Source: Ruegeria faecimaris
GTDB lineage: Bacteria; Pseudomonadota; Alphaproteobacteria; Rhodobacterales; Rhodobacteraceae
Reading direction: 5' to 3'
DNA: 64,000 nucleotides
Assembly: GCF_900182615.1 (NCBI RefSeq)
Contig: NZ_FXTE01000007.1
Span: 62,001 to 126,000, forward strand
In this document: one piece after another, positions 44,116 to 52,796 of the stretch
Layout of the letters: each line of letters opens with the position of its first letter
Numbering within the stretch: position 1 is the stretch's first letter
Program-made: the position numbers and the translations under genes
Notes under the pieces: generated by a model
What the model saw: only the letters and a program-made list of their open reading frames with translations
What the model was told of the DNA's origin: nothing
The model's database searches: none

Positions 44116-45098
44116 GAATGAATGAAAGATACATCAATGGCCTGATGATCGCCGGCCTGCTGGCGCTGCCCCTTTGGGCGCTGGCCGCGGACCAGCCCTT
44201 CACAATCACGCTTGTGACGCGGACGGTGATCTTGGCGCTTGCAGCGGTTGGTCTGAATGTCATCCTGGGAATTGGGGGGTTGGTCAGCTTTGGCCATGCT
44301 GTTTTCTTCGGGATCGGCGGCTATGCGATGGGCATTCTGACCTATCACGCGCAGACCTACACGGCACTGGATCTGGGCTTGATTTCTATCGAAGGCAGTA
44401 AATCCATGCCCGTGATCTGGATAGTTGCGATGCTTACTTCGGGCATTGCTGCCTTTTTCGTCGGTCTTCTGTCCCTGAGAACGTCAGGCGTTTATTTCAT
44501 CATGATTACGCTGGCCTTCGGACAGATGTTTTACTACTTCGCGATTTCTTGGGCGCAATACGGGGGCGAAGACGGATTATCCATCTATGTTCGCAACGGT
44601 TTTCCCGGCCTCAACACATTGGATCCGATCCAGTTTTACGGCATCTGTTTCGCGCTGCTATGTCTCGTCCTGTTCCTGTTTGCGCGGATGCAAGCCGCGC
44701 CATTCGGGCTGGCTCTTAATGCGACACGGCAATCTACGGCGCGAGTCGAGACTGTGGGATTGAACCCCATGCGGCTGAAACTTCTGGCCTTTGTTCTGTC
44801 CGGCGCTGTCACTGGTCTGGCCGGGGCGCTGTTTGCCGATCTCAACCGGTTCGTTTCGCCGTCTATGTTCAGTTGGCAGCTTTCGGGCGAATTGATTGTG
44901 CTGATAATCATCGGGGGTGTCGGACGCCTGATGGGTCCGGTAATTGGGGCTTGCGTGTTTGTCGCGCTCGAGCATTTTCTGGGTGAACTAACCGATTTCT
45001 GGCATGTATATTTGGGTATTGTTCTGCTGTGCATCGTTCTGTTTGGTCGCGGTGGCCTGATTGGGCTGCTAACCGGGAAAGAGGGGGCACATGTCTGA
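44112..45098 (+). CDS. Branched-chain-type ABC transporter permease (LivM family)
   Basis: The second inner-membrane permease, 328 residues. LivM-type sequence includes VGLNVILGIGGLVSFGHAVFFGIGGYA, LRTSGVYFIMITLAFGQMFYY and the coupling-loop region RLMGPVIGACVF. The ATG at 44112 overlaps the LivH-type stop by four bases, and the gene overlaps the LivG-type ATPase by eight bases. Together with the LivH-type protein it completes the pore of the presumed anthranilate importer. Confidence 0.89.
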   Translation: MRMNERYINGLMIAGLLALPLWALAADQPFTITLVTRTVILALAAVGLNVILGIGGLVSFGHAVFFGIGGYAMGILTYHAQTYTALDLGLISIEGSKSMPVIWIVAMLTSGIAAFFVGLLSLRTSGVYFIMITLAFGQMFYYFAISWAQYGGEDGLSIYVRNGFPGLNTLDPIQFYGICFALLCLVLFLFARMQAAPFGLALNATRQSTARVETVGLNPMRLKLLAFVLSGAVTGLAGALFADLNRFVSPSMFSWQLSGELIVLIIIGGVGRLMGPVIGACVFVALEHFLGELTDFWHVYLGIVLLCIVLFGRGGLIGLLTGKEGAHV

Positions 45099-45840
45099 TC
45101 CGGTCCTTGCCACCGAGAGTCTGAACAAAAGCTTTGGCGCGTTAAAGGCTACGGATAACGTCTCGATTGATCTCAGGCCAGGAGAGATCCACGCCATCAT
45201 TGGTCCGAATGGAGCGGGAAAATCCACGTTGATCCAGCAGATTTGCGGAGGTTTGCAACCGGATTCGGGGCGTGTTTTGCTGTGCGGACAGGATGTGTCG
45301 GACCTGGGCACGCAAAAGCGGGCAAAGGCAGGGATGGGGCGGACGTTCCAAATATCTGAACTGTGCATGGAAGATACGGTTCTGGAAAATGTCGTGTTGA
45401 GCGCCATGGGGGCGGAAAACCTCGTATGGCGGTTCTGGAAACCTGCCTTGAAACGGCCAGAGCTGCTCGAAAGGGCCGAGGCTGCGCTGGAAAGGGTGGG
45501 CCTGGGCGATGAACGCGAAACGCGTTGCGCAAATCTCAGCCATGGTCAACGCCGCCAGCTTGAAGTCGCCGTGGCTTTGACTTTGTCACCTCGGGTCTTT
45601 GTTATGGATGAACCGATGGCCGGGCTTGGCGCTGGAGGGTCCAAACGGTTGACCGGGTTTCTTGACGGTCTGCGGGAAGAGGCGCCCATCTTGCTTGTTG
45701 AACATGATATGGACGCCGTTTTTGCGCTGGCTGATCGGATCAGCGTATTGGTCTATGGCAAGGTGATTGCAACCGGGACGGCAGATGAAATCCGCGCAAG
45801 CCGTGAGGTGCGCGATGCCTATCTGGGGGATGAGGCATGA
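45091..45840 (+). CDS. Branched-chain-type ABC transporter ATP-binding protein (LivG family)
   Basis: A 249-residue ATPase with Walker A GPNGAGKST, the LivG-typical GMGRTFQI, signature LSHGQRRQ and Walker B VFVMDEPMAGL. The signature has His in place of Gly at its third position, which is common in LivG proteins. It is the first of two ATPases of the importer and overlaps the next gene by four bases. Length is typical. Confidence 0.9.
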   Translation: MSDPVLATESLNKSFGALKATDNVSIDLRPGEIHAIIGPNGAGKSTLIQQICGGLQPDSGRVLLCGQDVSDLGTQKRAKAGMGRTFQISELCMEDTVLENVVLSAMGAENLVWRFWKPALKRPELLERAEAALERVGLGDERETRCANLSHGQRRQLEVAVALTLSPRVFVMDEPMAGLGAGGSKRLTGFLDGLREEAPILLVEHDMDAVFALADRISVLVYGKVIATGTADEIRASREVRDAYLGDEA

Positions 45841-46523
45841 CTTTGTTGCGGGTAGAAAACCTGACCGCGACATATGGCGTCAGTCAGGCTTTATTTGGTG
45901 TCGATCTTTCTCTGGCGCAGGGCGAGGTTACAGCCCTTATGGGGCGCAATGGGATGGGCAAGACCACGACTGTCAAAGCCATTTGCCGGATGATCCGGTC
46001 CGAGGGCACCCTGTCGCTGAACAATCAGAATCTGCACGCTTTGCCCAGCTATAAGGTCGCGCGTCTTGGTGTCGGGCTGGTACCCGAGGGGCGCCGGTGC
46101 TTTGCCGACCTGACGGTGCGCGAGAATCTGATCGCCGCTGCCAGACCCGGCGAGTGGACATTGCAGAAGGTGGCTGAACTGTTCCCACGGTTAGAGGAAC
46201 GTCAGGGCCAAGGGGCAGCCTCACTATCCGGCGGAGAACAACAGATGCTGGCTATCGGGCGCGCCCTGATGACAAATCCGCAGCTCTTGATCCTCGATGA
46301 AGCAACCGAAGGGCTGGCTCCGATCGTGCGACAGGAAATCTGGTCGGTCTTGCATCGCCTGAAACAGGAAACCAATGTTTCGATCCTGTTGATCGACAAG
46401 TCTCTGAAAGAGTTGGCGCTGGTGTCTGACCGCGCGGTCATTCTTGAGCGCGGTAAAACAGTCTGGTCTGGCGCGATGGTGGATCTCGGTCATGACATCA
46501 CAGAAAAATATGTGGGGGTCTGA
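45837..46523 (+). CDS. Branched-chain-type ABC transporter ATP-binding protein (LivF family)
   Basis: A 228-residue ATPase with Walker A GRNGMGKTT, VPEGRRCFADLTVRENL (LivF-specific), signature LSGGEQQM and Walker B LLILDEATEGLAP. It is slightly shorter than LivG, as usual. It completes the five-part importer and shares one base (TGATG) with the following thioesterase gene, showing that transport and catabolism are co-expressed. Confidence 0.9.
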   Translation: MTLLRVENLTATYGVSQALFGVDLSLAQGEVTALMGRNGMGKTTTVKAICRMIRSEGTLSLNNQNLHALPSYKVARLGVGLVPEGRRCFADLTVRENLIAAARPGEWTLQKVAELFPRLEERQGQGAASLSGGEQQMLAIGRALMTNPQLLILDEATEGLAPIVRQEIWSVLHRLKQETNVSILLIDKSLKELALVSDRAVILERGKTVWSGAMVDLGHDITEKYVGV

Positions 46524-46930
46524 TGACTTTTGAATTCCACCAAAAGGTTCTGTTCAAACATTGCGACCCGGCGGGGATTGTCTTTTTCCCGCGCTATTTC
46601 GAGATGATCAATGATTGCGTTGAGACCTATTTCGATCAGGTGCTATGCAAACCGTTTGAAGAGATTCATCCTGTTGGCGCAGTGCCTACCGCACAGATAC
46701 AAACCCGATTTTCAGCGCCCAGCCGTCACGGTGACCATTTGATATTCCGGATGAAGATCACAAAGATCGGACGCAGTTCAGCCGAATACTCGGTCGTGGC
46801 CAGTTGTGCGCAAGAGGAGCGACTGACAAGCGTAGCAACGCTTGTTCATGTAGATTCAAAGGGCGGTCCAACGGCCTGGCCCGCAGACATCCGTAAAAAA
46901 CTCGAGGCATTCAGGGACGACGCGCTATGA
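46523..46930 (+). CDS. 4-Hydroxybenzoyl-CoA thioesterase-family protein
   Basis: A small hot-dog-fold acyl-CoA thioesterase of 135 residues, with the family motif HCDPAGIVFFPRYFEM in which Asp15 is the catalytic residue position. It probably hydrolyses dead-end aryl-CoA or pathway CoA esters to release CoA. It follows the ATPase genes with a one-base overlap and is joined to the Rid-family gene by four bases. Genes of this kind are typical in 2-aminobenzoyl-CoA operons. The exact thioester is unknown. Confidence 0.87.
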   Translation: MTFEFHQKVLFKHCDPAGIVFFPRYFEMINDCVETYFDQVLCKPFEEIHPVGAVPTAQIQTRFSAPSRHGDHLIFRMKITKIGRSSAEYSVVASCAQEERLTSVATLVHVDSKGGPTAWPADIRKKLEAFRDDAL

Positions 46931-47322
46931 GCCACAAGACAATTCACCCCGACGGCTGGTTGCCTGCCAAAGGATATGCCAATGGCGTTTTGACCAAAGA
47001 TGGAACGTTACATATCGGCGGGCAAATAGGATGGGACGCGAACAAGAAATTTGTCAGCGGCGGGTTCATCGGACAGATGAAACAGGCGCTGCAGAATATC
47101 GTTGATATTGTCGAGGCCGCTGGTGGCTCGGCCCGCGATGTGACCCGCCTGACCTGGTTCGTAACAGACAAACGCGAATATCTGTCTCTGCAAGCCGAAG
47201 TTGGGGCCGCCTATCGTGAGGTTTTCGGCAGGCATTTTCCTGCGATGTCAATGATCATCGTGGCGGGTTTGGTCGAAGACGAGGCCTTGTTGGAAATTGA
47301 AGCGACAGCACATTTATCCTGA
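46927..47322 (+). CDS. RidA/YjgF-family protein without the catalytic arginine
   Basis: A Rid-family protein of 131 residues. Classical RidA hydrolyses enamines/imines with a conserved arginine in a PARS motif. Here that motif reads FPAMSM, with Met107 in place of Arg, while Glu123 (LLEIEA) is kept. The opening segment GWLPAKGYANGVL and IGGQIGWD are family-like. In this operon it might process the amino- or imino-ketone CoA intermediate and release ammonia, but without the arginine it must use another mechanism or act as a non-catalytic binder. It is the last gene of the operon. Confidence 0.85.
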   Translation: MSHKTIHPDGWLPAKGYANGVLTKDGTLHIGGQIGWDANKKFVSGGFIGQMKQALQNIVDIVEAAGGSARDVTRLTWFVTDKREYLSLQAEVGAAYREVFGRHFPAMSMIIVAGLVEDEALLEIEATAHLS

Positions 47323-47616
47323 AGGCAAGCGACATTGAAACGGGCCCAGCGGAATGAATTTGAGCGATTTTCACCATAGGAGGTGAGAATTCTGCCAAAC
47401 CTCTTTTCTGAAATCACAGGGCCGCCGAAGCGGGTTGCAGCGGCCTAAACCGGGCTGGATTTTGCGCTCGTACCAGAGTGAAAAGGCCAACGTGCAGGGC
47501 GTAACCAAGTCATTTGGGCGACCGATTGAATGGTGAGGGGAGACAAAAACAAACTTCCGCCGCTATTTCGTCAGATCAATCACAAATTCATATCTCAAAC
47601 AGATCCTCAACAAAAC
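47323..47616. other. Intergenic region after the anthranilate operon
   Basis: I see no supported gene here. A 6-bp stem, GGCCGC (47420-47425) with GCGGCC (47440-47445), could be part of a termination structure but lacks an adjacent T-run. An AGGAGG-like sequence at about 47380-47385 (ATAGGAGGTGAG) is not followed by a useful frame. The next gene's frame is open from 47530, with no clear ribosome site. Confidence 0.45.
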
Positions 47617-48144
47617 ATGAGGGTCGACGCAGTGAAAAGAGTCACAAGGCATCTAAGTCTCGAAAGACGGCGGTTGTCGCTGATTGCGGCTCTGGCTTTT
47701 GCCTCAGGTTTCACTCTTTACTCACATATAGAGGCAACGCGTTTCGGATTACCCGTCCCGGTTGTTATCGGCCTGATCTATATGGCTGTCATTGTATGCG
47801 CGACGGCTCTATCCACCTATTTCCTTCCTGGCTTGCGCCGCGTCACGGATACGGTGGCGATGACGCGTCTGGCATTTGCTCTTTGGGTGGCCGGAACCCA
47901 AAGCCATGAGATCGCAGCCTCGCCCACAATCAGCGCCGCCGTTGTAGTAGGGGGCGCGATCTTCGTGTTGCAAACGGGTTCTTTGGTTCAAAAGCTGGCC
48001 GGTAATCGACCGGATTTCGGCTTTGTCCCTCACATTGTTGGAAACACGCGTCTGTTTCTGGCCTGGTTGGATAACGCCTGCGAATATCAGGGTGCCCGGG
48101 TCCAGCCGGTATTTGCAGGAAAGACGCCTCGAACGGTGGTCTGA
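47617..48144 (+). CDS. Hypothetical small membrane protein
   Basis: I do not recognise this protein. The start is uncertain: I use the ATG at 47617 (MRVDAVKRVTRH, 175 residues), but ATG 47530 or GTG 47632 are possible and none has a clear ribosome site. It has a basic N-terminus and two or three hydrophobic helices (LSLIAALAFASGFTLY, VVIGLIYMAVIVCATAL, and AAVVVGGAIFVLQTG), so it is probably an inner-membrane protein. The C-terminal 50 residues are polar with one cysteine. It stands alone, convergent with the aminopeptidase gene. Coding status is moderately supported by codon style only. Confidence 0.5.
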   Translation: MRVDAVKRVTRHLSLERRRLSLIAALAFASGFTLYSHIEATRFGLPVPVVIGLIYMAVIVCATALSTYFLPGLRRVTDTVAMTRLAFALWVAGTQSHEIAASPTISAAVVVGGAIFVLQTGSLVQKLAGNRPDFGFVPHIVGNTRLFLAWLDNACEYQGARVQPVFAGKTPRTVV

Positions 48145-48159
48145 TGGCAAAACTCTGGT

Positions 48160-49965
48160 TTATTTGGTCAGCGTTGCACAGGCCGTCTGGGCCCATCTAA
48201 GGGCCAGAGGCGAAAGATGCGGCCCGACCTGTCTGAGAACCTTGGCATGATAGTCATTGATCCAGTCAATTTCTAACTGATTCAGCATATCTGGCATCAA
48301 CATATCCGTCTGGATCGGGATCCAGGTCATGTTCGAGAACTCCAGAAATCCGTCATCTGCCTCGACAATTTCGAACAGGTTTTCGATGCGAATGCCGAAC
48401 CTGCCGGCCTCGTAATATCCCGGCTCGATCGACATAACCATGCCAGGCATCAGGTCGACCGGGTTGTAAGGTTTGCCAATGCGCTGCGGATGTTCATGGA
48501 CAGACAACCGGTGGCCAATTCCATGACCCGTACCGTGGTCATAATCCAATCCCAGATCCCACAGCGGGCGGCGACAGATTGCATCAATGTGATGGCCCTG
48601 TGTGCCTGCAGGAAAGCGCAGCGTGGCCAGAGCGTGAAAGGCCTTGAACACTGCGGTATAGGCCCGGTCATATCCATCAGGCCGCTGAGGCCCGAACGAA
48701 AAGCTGCGCGTGGCATCCGTTGTGCCGGTGTCGTACTGCCCCCCGGAATCCAGCAGGTATGTGCCCCGCGGTTGGATCGGAACGGTATTGTCGGCCTCGG
48801 TAGCGTAATGGCACATCGCGGCATTGCCATCGGCGGCCGAGATTGTGTTGAAGCTTTCGTGGATGAACCCATCCTGAGCGCGGCGGAAGGCCAATACCCG
48901 CTGTTCTGCTTCACGCTCGGTCACCGGTTCAGCCTGTTTCTGTACCTGAGCCGCCAGCCAGGCGCAGAATTCGGTCCAGGCGATCCCGTCCCGGATATGG
49001 CAAGCGCGCAACCCTTCCAGTTCCGTTGTATTCTTGCGGGCTTTGGTTTTGCTTAACAATCCGTTGACCGGCACGCCCTTTGCTCCGGTACGCTCCAGCA
49101 CTTGTTTGACCGCCGTCGGCGAAAAATCGGGGTCGAAAATCACAGCCTGGCCGGGCGCTGTGAGATCACTGAGTGTAGACAGAAAACCATCCGGCGCCTG
49201 AACCGAAACATTTTCCGGCATGTGGTCAGTGACATCGGCATCCAGTTTTTGGTCAGACACGAACCAGTGAACCTGGCCCGAGCTTTGCAACAGAAGGAAA
49301 GAGTTGGGAACAGGGTTGAAAGCCACGTCTGAGCCACGCACATTAAGCAGCCAGGCGATGTTGTCGGGCTGAGTTTCCACCAGCAAGCCGGCCTCTCGGC
49401 GTGTTAGCTCAGTGGCCAGATCCGAGATCTTATCACCCGCCGCCCGGCCCGAAAACTGAAGTGGAAATGGCTCGATCTGTCCTTGGGGGGCAGCGGGTTG
49501 GTCGGTCCAGACTGCATCGACCGGATTTGAAGCCGTCGCTACCATCGCGGCACCGCTGCCTTCCAGCCCGTGCTCAAATCGGTCAAACCAGACCGGCGGT
49601 AGGTGCATCGAGTCAAAGCCGATTTTCCATCCTTTCTGTGCAACGGCGGCCAGCCAGTATTCGGGCGGCTCGTTAAACAGATGATGGTGCGAGAAAACAG
49701 CCTCGGCACACTGGTTTGCAGCCTGCACCACATAGCGGCCATCGACAAATAAAGCGACAGTTTCGGGTGTGACGATGGCCATGCCTGCCGAGCCGCTGAA
49801 GCCAGTTACAAAGGCGAGGCGTTCATCATGAGGGGCAACATATTCGCCCTGATGTGCGTCGTAGCGGGGCACGATAAAGGCATCCAGACCTTGTGCTTTA
49901 AGCTCTGCGCGCAAGGCCGAAACAATCGCGGATCGGTCGGTTCCGGGGGCATCAAGCATCGGCAT
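48160..49965 (-). CDS. Xaa-Pro aminopeptidase (aminopeptidase P, M24B family)
   Basis: A cytoplasmic metallopeptidase that removes the N-terminal residue from peptides with proline in second position. The 601-residue, three-domain form has creatinase-like N-terminal domains and a C-terminal pita-bread domain. Its metal ligands lie in LDSGGQYDTGTTDATRSF, GHGIGHRLSVHEHP, SIEPGYYE and RIENLFEI. An ATG at 49959 is an alternative start. It overlaps the end of the peptide-transporter ATPase gene by 14 bases and is the last gene of that operon. It therefore probably digests the imported proline-containing peptides. Confidence 0.9.
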   Translation of the reverse strand: MPMLDAPGTDRSAIVSALRAELKAQGLDAFIVPRYDAHQGEYVAPHDERLAFVTGFSGSAGMAIVTPETVALFVDGRYVVQAANQCAEAVFSHHHLFNEPPEYWLAAVAQKGWKIGFDSMHLPPVWFDRFEHGLEGSGAAMVATASNPVDAVWTDQPAAPQGQIEPFPLQFSGRAAGDKISDLATELTRREAGLLVETQPDNIAWLLNVRGSDVAFNPVPNSFLLLQSSGQVHWFVSDQKLDADVTDHMPENVSVQAPDGFLSTLSDLTAPGQAVIFDPDFSPTAVKQVLERTGAKGVPVNGLLSKTKARKNTTELEGLRACHIRDGIAWTEFCAWLAAQVQKQAEPVTEREAEQRVLAFRRAQDGFIHESFNTISAADGNAAMCHYATEADNTVPIQPRGTYLLDSGGQYDTGTTDATRSFSFGPQRPDGYDRAYTAVFKAFHALATLRFPAGTQGHHIDAICRRPLWDLGLDYDHGTGHGIGHRLSVHEHPQRIGKPYNPVDLMPGMVMSIEPGYYEAGRFGIRIENLFEIVEADDGFLEFSNMTWIPIQTDMLMPDMLNQLEIDWINDYHAKVLRQVGPHLSPLALRWAQTACATLTK

Positions 49966-50947
49966 TTATCTCTTCAACATGGTGACAGGCGACCTCGCCA
50001 CGATTTTCAAAAGGCATCAGGGCAGGCACTTTGGTTTCGCATATGTTGCTGGCGTGAGGGCACCGGACATGGAACGGACACCCTGAGGGCATGTTCAGTG
50101 GTGAAGGCAGCTCTCCCTCAAGCCGCTTGACGGCACCGCGGTTGTCGGGGTCCAGCGAAGGGGCGGCTGAAAGCAGAGCTTGGCTGTAAGGGTGGGAGGG
50201 GGCGGAAAACAAGGTTTCGCTGTCGCCGATTTCAACGATCCGCCCAAGGTAGATTACCGCGACCCGGTTTGAAACATGACGGACAAGCCGCAGGTCATGG
50301 GCCACAAACAGGATTGTCAGATCAAGTTCCCGCTGCAGGTCCAGCAACAGGTTTACCACCTGCGCCTGAACCGAAACATCTAGTGCCGAGACCAGTTCGT
50401 CCGCAATCAGAACTTCGGGTTCGACCGCCAATGCGCGCGCAATGGCGATCCGCTGACGCTGACCTCCGGAGAATTCGTGCGGCAGCTTGTCTTGCGCGTC
50501 CTTCGGAAGGCGGACCAGATCAAGCAACTCGGCCACACGGTCGGGAATTTCTGCTTCTGGGCGCATGTTGTGAACGCTCAGGGCTTCGGCCAGAATTTGC
50601 TCTGTCGTCATCCGGGGATTGAGCGATGAATAGGGGTCCTGGAACATCATCTGAACCCGGCGGTTATAGGTGCGGTCAGCTTTGATTTCGCCGTCGAATA
50701 TGTCCTGACCTTCAAAGTAGATTGAACCGTCGCTGGGCTTATGAAGGCGCACGATACACCGGGCTAGTGTGGACTTTCCACACCCGGACTCTCCGACGAC
50801 GCCCAGAGTTTCGCCGCGGGTCAGATCTAGGCTGACACCATTCAGCGCCCGTACTTCGCGACCAGGACGCCGCGAAATGACATCGCCGATGCTGCGGCCC
50901 ATTGGGAACCGCAGATGCAGGTCGCGGATTTGCATCAGGGCAGTCAT
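49952..50947 (-). CDS. Peptide-type ABC transporter ATP-binding protein (DppF/OppF family)
   Basis: The second ATPase of a dipeptide/oligopeptide importer. I chose the ATG at 50947 ([15 protein letters not shown], 331 residues), which overlaps the preceding stop by four bases. The frame upstream to 51268 lies inside the first ATPase gene. It has Walker A GESGCGKST, FQDPYSSLNPRM, signature FSGGQRQR and Walker B VLIADELVSALD. In the Walker B motif Glu is followed by Leu in place of Pro. The C-terminal Cys-rich oligopeptide-transporter segment GCPFHVRCPHASNICE may bind an iron-sulfur cluster, as in Dpp/Opp ATPases. Confidence 0.88.
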   Translation of the reverse strand: MTALMQIRDLHLRFPMGRSIGDVISRRPGREVRALNGVSLDLTRGETLGVVGESGCGKSTLARCIVRLHKPSDGSIYFEGQDIFDGEIKADRTYNRRVQMMFQDPYSSLNPRMTTEQILAEALSVHNMRPEAEIPDRVAELLDLVRLPKDAQDKLPHEFSGGQRQRIAIARALAVEPEVLIADELVSALDVSVQAQVVNLLLDLQRELDLTILFVAHDLRLVRHVSNRVAVIYLGRIVEIGDSETLFSAPSHPYSQALLSAAPSLDPDNRGAVKRLEGELPSPLNMPSGCPFHVRCPHASNICETKVPALMPFENRGEVACHHVEEINADA

Positions 50948-51936
50948 GCGGCGTTCCCTTGGGTTTTGGTTATCGGGTTGAAACAGGCGACCTGTCTTTG
51001 ATCGGTGATCAGGGTCATCGCTGGGCGCTCTTGCGTGCAGGCGTCTATGCAGGCGGCACAGCGCGGTGCAAACGCGCATCCAGCAGGCAGGGCATCCAGT
51101 GCGGGCGGCACTCCGGGAACAGAATATAGCGGCGTGCGAGGAGCGATGTTTTCGGGCACAGACCGCATCAGACCCACAGTATAGGGGTGATGCGGTGCCC
51201 GCAGCACATCGCGGACCGGCCCTTGTTCGACGATCCGCCCCGCATACATAACGGCCACGTTGTCGCAAGTCTGGGCAACCACGCCAAGATCATGGGTGAC
51301 CAGCACAACCCCCATATCCATATCCTGCGCCAGTCGCAGGATCAGATCGAGGATCTGCGCCTGTATGGTCACGTCCAGTGCTGTGGTGGGTTCATCCGCC
51401 AGCAACAGTTTGGGTTCTGCGGCAAGCGCTATTGCGATCATGACCCGCTGGCGCATTCCGCCGGAAAATTGGTGAGGATAATCCTTCAAGCGTTGCGCTG
51501 CCGAGGGGATGCCGACAAGGTCCAGCATTTCGATTGCCCGATCCAAGCGCGCGGCGCGGGGCAGGTCGGTATGGGCACGCAGGGTCTCTTCCAGTTGCAG
51601 TCCGACAGTCAGCAGAGGGTTCAGCGAAGTCATCGGTTCCTGAAAAATCATCGCGATTTCACGACCCTGAAACCGACGAAGAGCCCTGTCTGACATGGAT
51701 ATCAGATCACGCCCATTCCAGCGCACCTGGCCGGTCACGTCGCCATAGCGGCGCGCCAGCCCCATGATCGAGCGCAACGTGACGCTCTTGCCCGACCCGC
51801 TTTCGCCGACTAGCCCCAAAACCTCACCCCGGTTCACGCCGAAACTGACATTGCGCAGCGCAGGCAACGCGCGACCGTTCTTGTGAAAGGTTGTGCATAG
51901 CCCGGTTACTTCTAGAAGTTTCGTTTGGTCCTGCAT
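50944..51936 (-). CDS. Peptide-type ABC transporter ATP-binding protein (DppD/OppD family)
   Basis: The first ATPase of the importer. The ATG at 51936 ([14 protein letters not shown], 330 residues) starts two bases after the permease stop. The longer frame to 52086 is inside the permease gene. It has Walker [21 protein letters not shown], signature FSGGMRQR and Walker [13 protein letters not shown]. The C-terminus has the family cysteine segment [17 protein letters not shown]. It is coupled to the second ATPase gene by a four-base overlap. Confidence 0.88.
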   Translation of the reverse strand: MQDQTKLLEVTGLCTTFHKNGRALPALRNVSFGVNRGEVLGLVGESGSGKSVTLRSIMGLARRYGDVTGQVRWNGRDLISMSDRALRRFQGREIAMIFQEPMTSLNPLLTVGLQLEETLRAHTDLPRAARLDRAIEMLDLVGIPSAAQRLKDYPHQFSGGMRQRVMIAIALAAEPKLLLADEPTTALDVTIQAQILDLILRLAQDMDMGVVLVTHDLGVVAQTCDNVAVMYAGRIVEQGPVRDVLRAPHHPYTVGLMRSVPENIAPRTPLYSVPGVPPALDALPAGCAFAPRCAACIDACTQERPAMTLITDQRQVACFNPITKTQGNAA

Positions 51937-51938
51937 CG

Positions 51939-52796
51939 CTATCCCCGCGGTCTCAGCAGATCGGCAAGCCCATCGCCCAAAAGCGAAAAGCCAAGGCCGG
52001 TCAGAACGATGGCGATGCCGGGCATCAGGCTCAGCCACCAGGCGGTCGAGATAAAGTTGCGCCCTTCGGCAATCAGCACGCCCCATTCGGCCTGCGGTGG
52101 TTGCGCCCCCAACCCCAGATAGCCAAGGGATGACCCCAGCAAGATCACCAGCGCCATGTCAGTCATCCAATAGACAATAACCGGTGTTATCGCGTTTGGC
52201 AGCAGGTGGCGGAAGATGATGCGGCTGTCGGAATATCCCATCACCACCCCGGCCGAGGCATAGTCATTCCCCATTTGAGCGATTACCTCGGCCCGCATCA
52301 GGCGCGCATAATAGACCCAGTAAACAACTGAAATCGCGATATACATGTTGATCAGGCCCGGCCCTAGAACCGCAACCACGGCAATGACAAGAACCAGGAA
52401 AGGAAAGGTGATTACAGCGTCAACGATGCGGCCAAAGATCATGTCCGCGATGCCGCGATAATACCCGACCAGCGCGCCAATCGTTATACCGGTGACCAAT
52501 GCGAATACAGTCCCGAAAATTGCCATCTGCATGTTGACCTGATAGGCCCAGATGACGCGGGATAGGCTGTCGCGCCCTAACAGATCTGTACCGAACGGAT
52601 GTGCCCAGGATGGTGGTTGGCGCAGGGCCTGATAGTCGATTGCGCTTGGGTCATAGGGCGCGAATACGCCAGGAAACAGGGCAAGCAGCACCGAAAACCC
52701 GATGATGATGCACCCGGCCACGAACCCAGGTTTGCGCAAGGCCCGCTGCATGAAGGTGGGGCGCTGCGAGGTGCTGTTGAAGGTCGCGTCACTCAT
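51939..52796 (-). CDS. Peptide-type ABC transporter permease (DppC/OppC family)
   Basis: An inner-membrane permease of 285 residues. It has an N-terminal cytosolic segment, a first helix near residues 27-48, the OppC-type HPFGTDLLGRDSLSRVIW, and the inner-membrane coupling region with QPPQAEWGVLIAEGRNF. The ATG at 52796 overlaps the first permease stop by four bases. The substrate is likely short peptides, judged by the binding protein and the aminopeptidase in the operon. Nickel transporters have the same fold. Confidence 0.88.
   Translation of the reverse strand: MSDATFNSTSQRPTFMQRALRKPGFVAGCIIIGFSVLLALFPGVFAPYDPSAIDYQALRQPPSWAHPFGTDLLGRDSLSRVIWAYQVNMQMAIFGTVFALVTGITIGALVGYYRGIADMIFGRIVDAVITFPFLVLVIAVVAVLGPGLINMYIAISVVYWVYYARLMRAEVIAQMGNDYASAGVVMGYSDSRIIFRHLLPNAITPVIVYWMTDMALVILLGSSLGYLGLGAQPPQAEWGVLIAEGRNFISTAWWLSLMPGIAIVLTGLGFSLLGDGLADLLRPRG

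Noticed and set aside
50948..51268. Upstream extension of the second peptide-transporter ATPase
   Set aside because: The extra 107 codons overlap the first ATPase gene and have no ABC-domain similarity. The ATG at 50947 with ATGA overlap is a better start.
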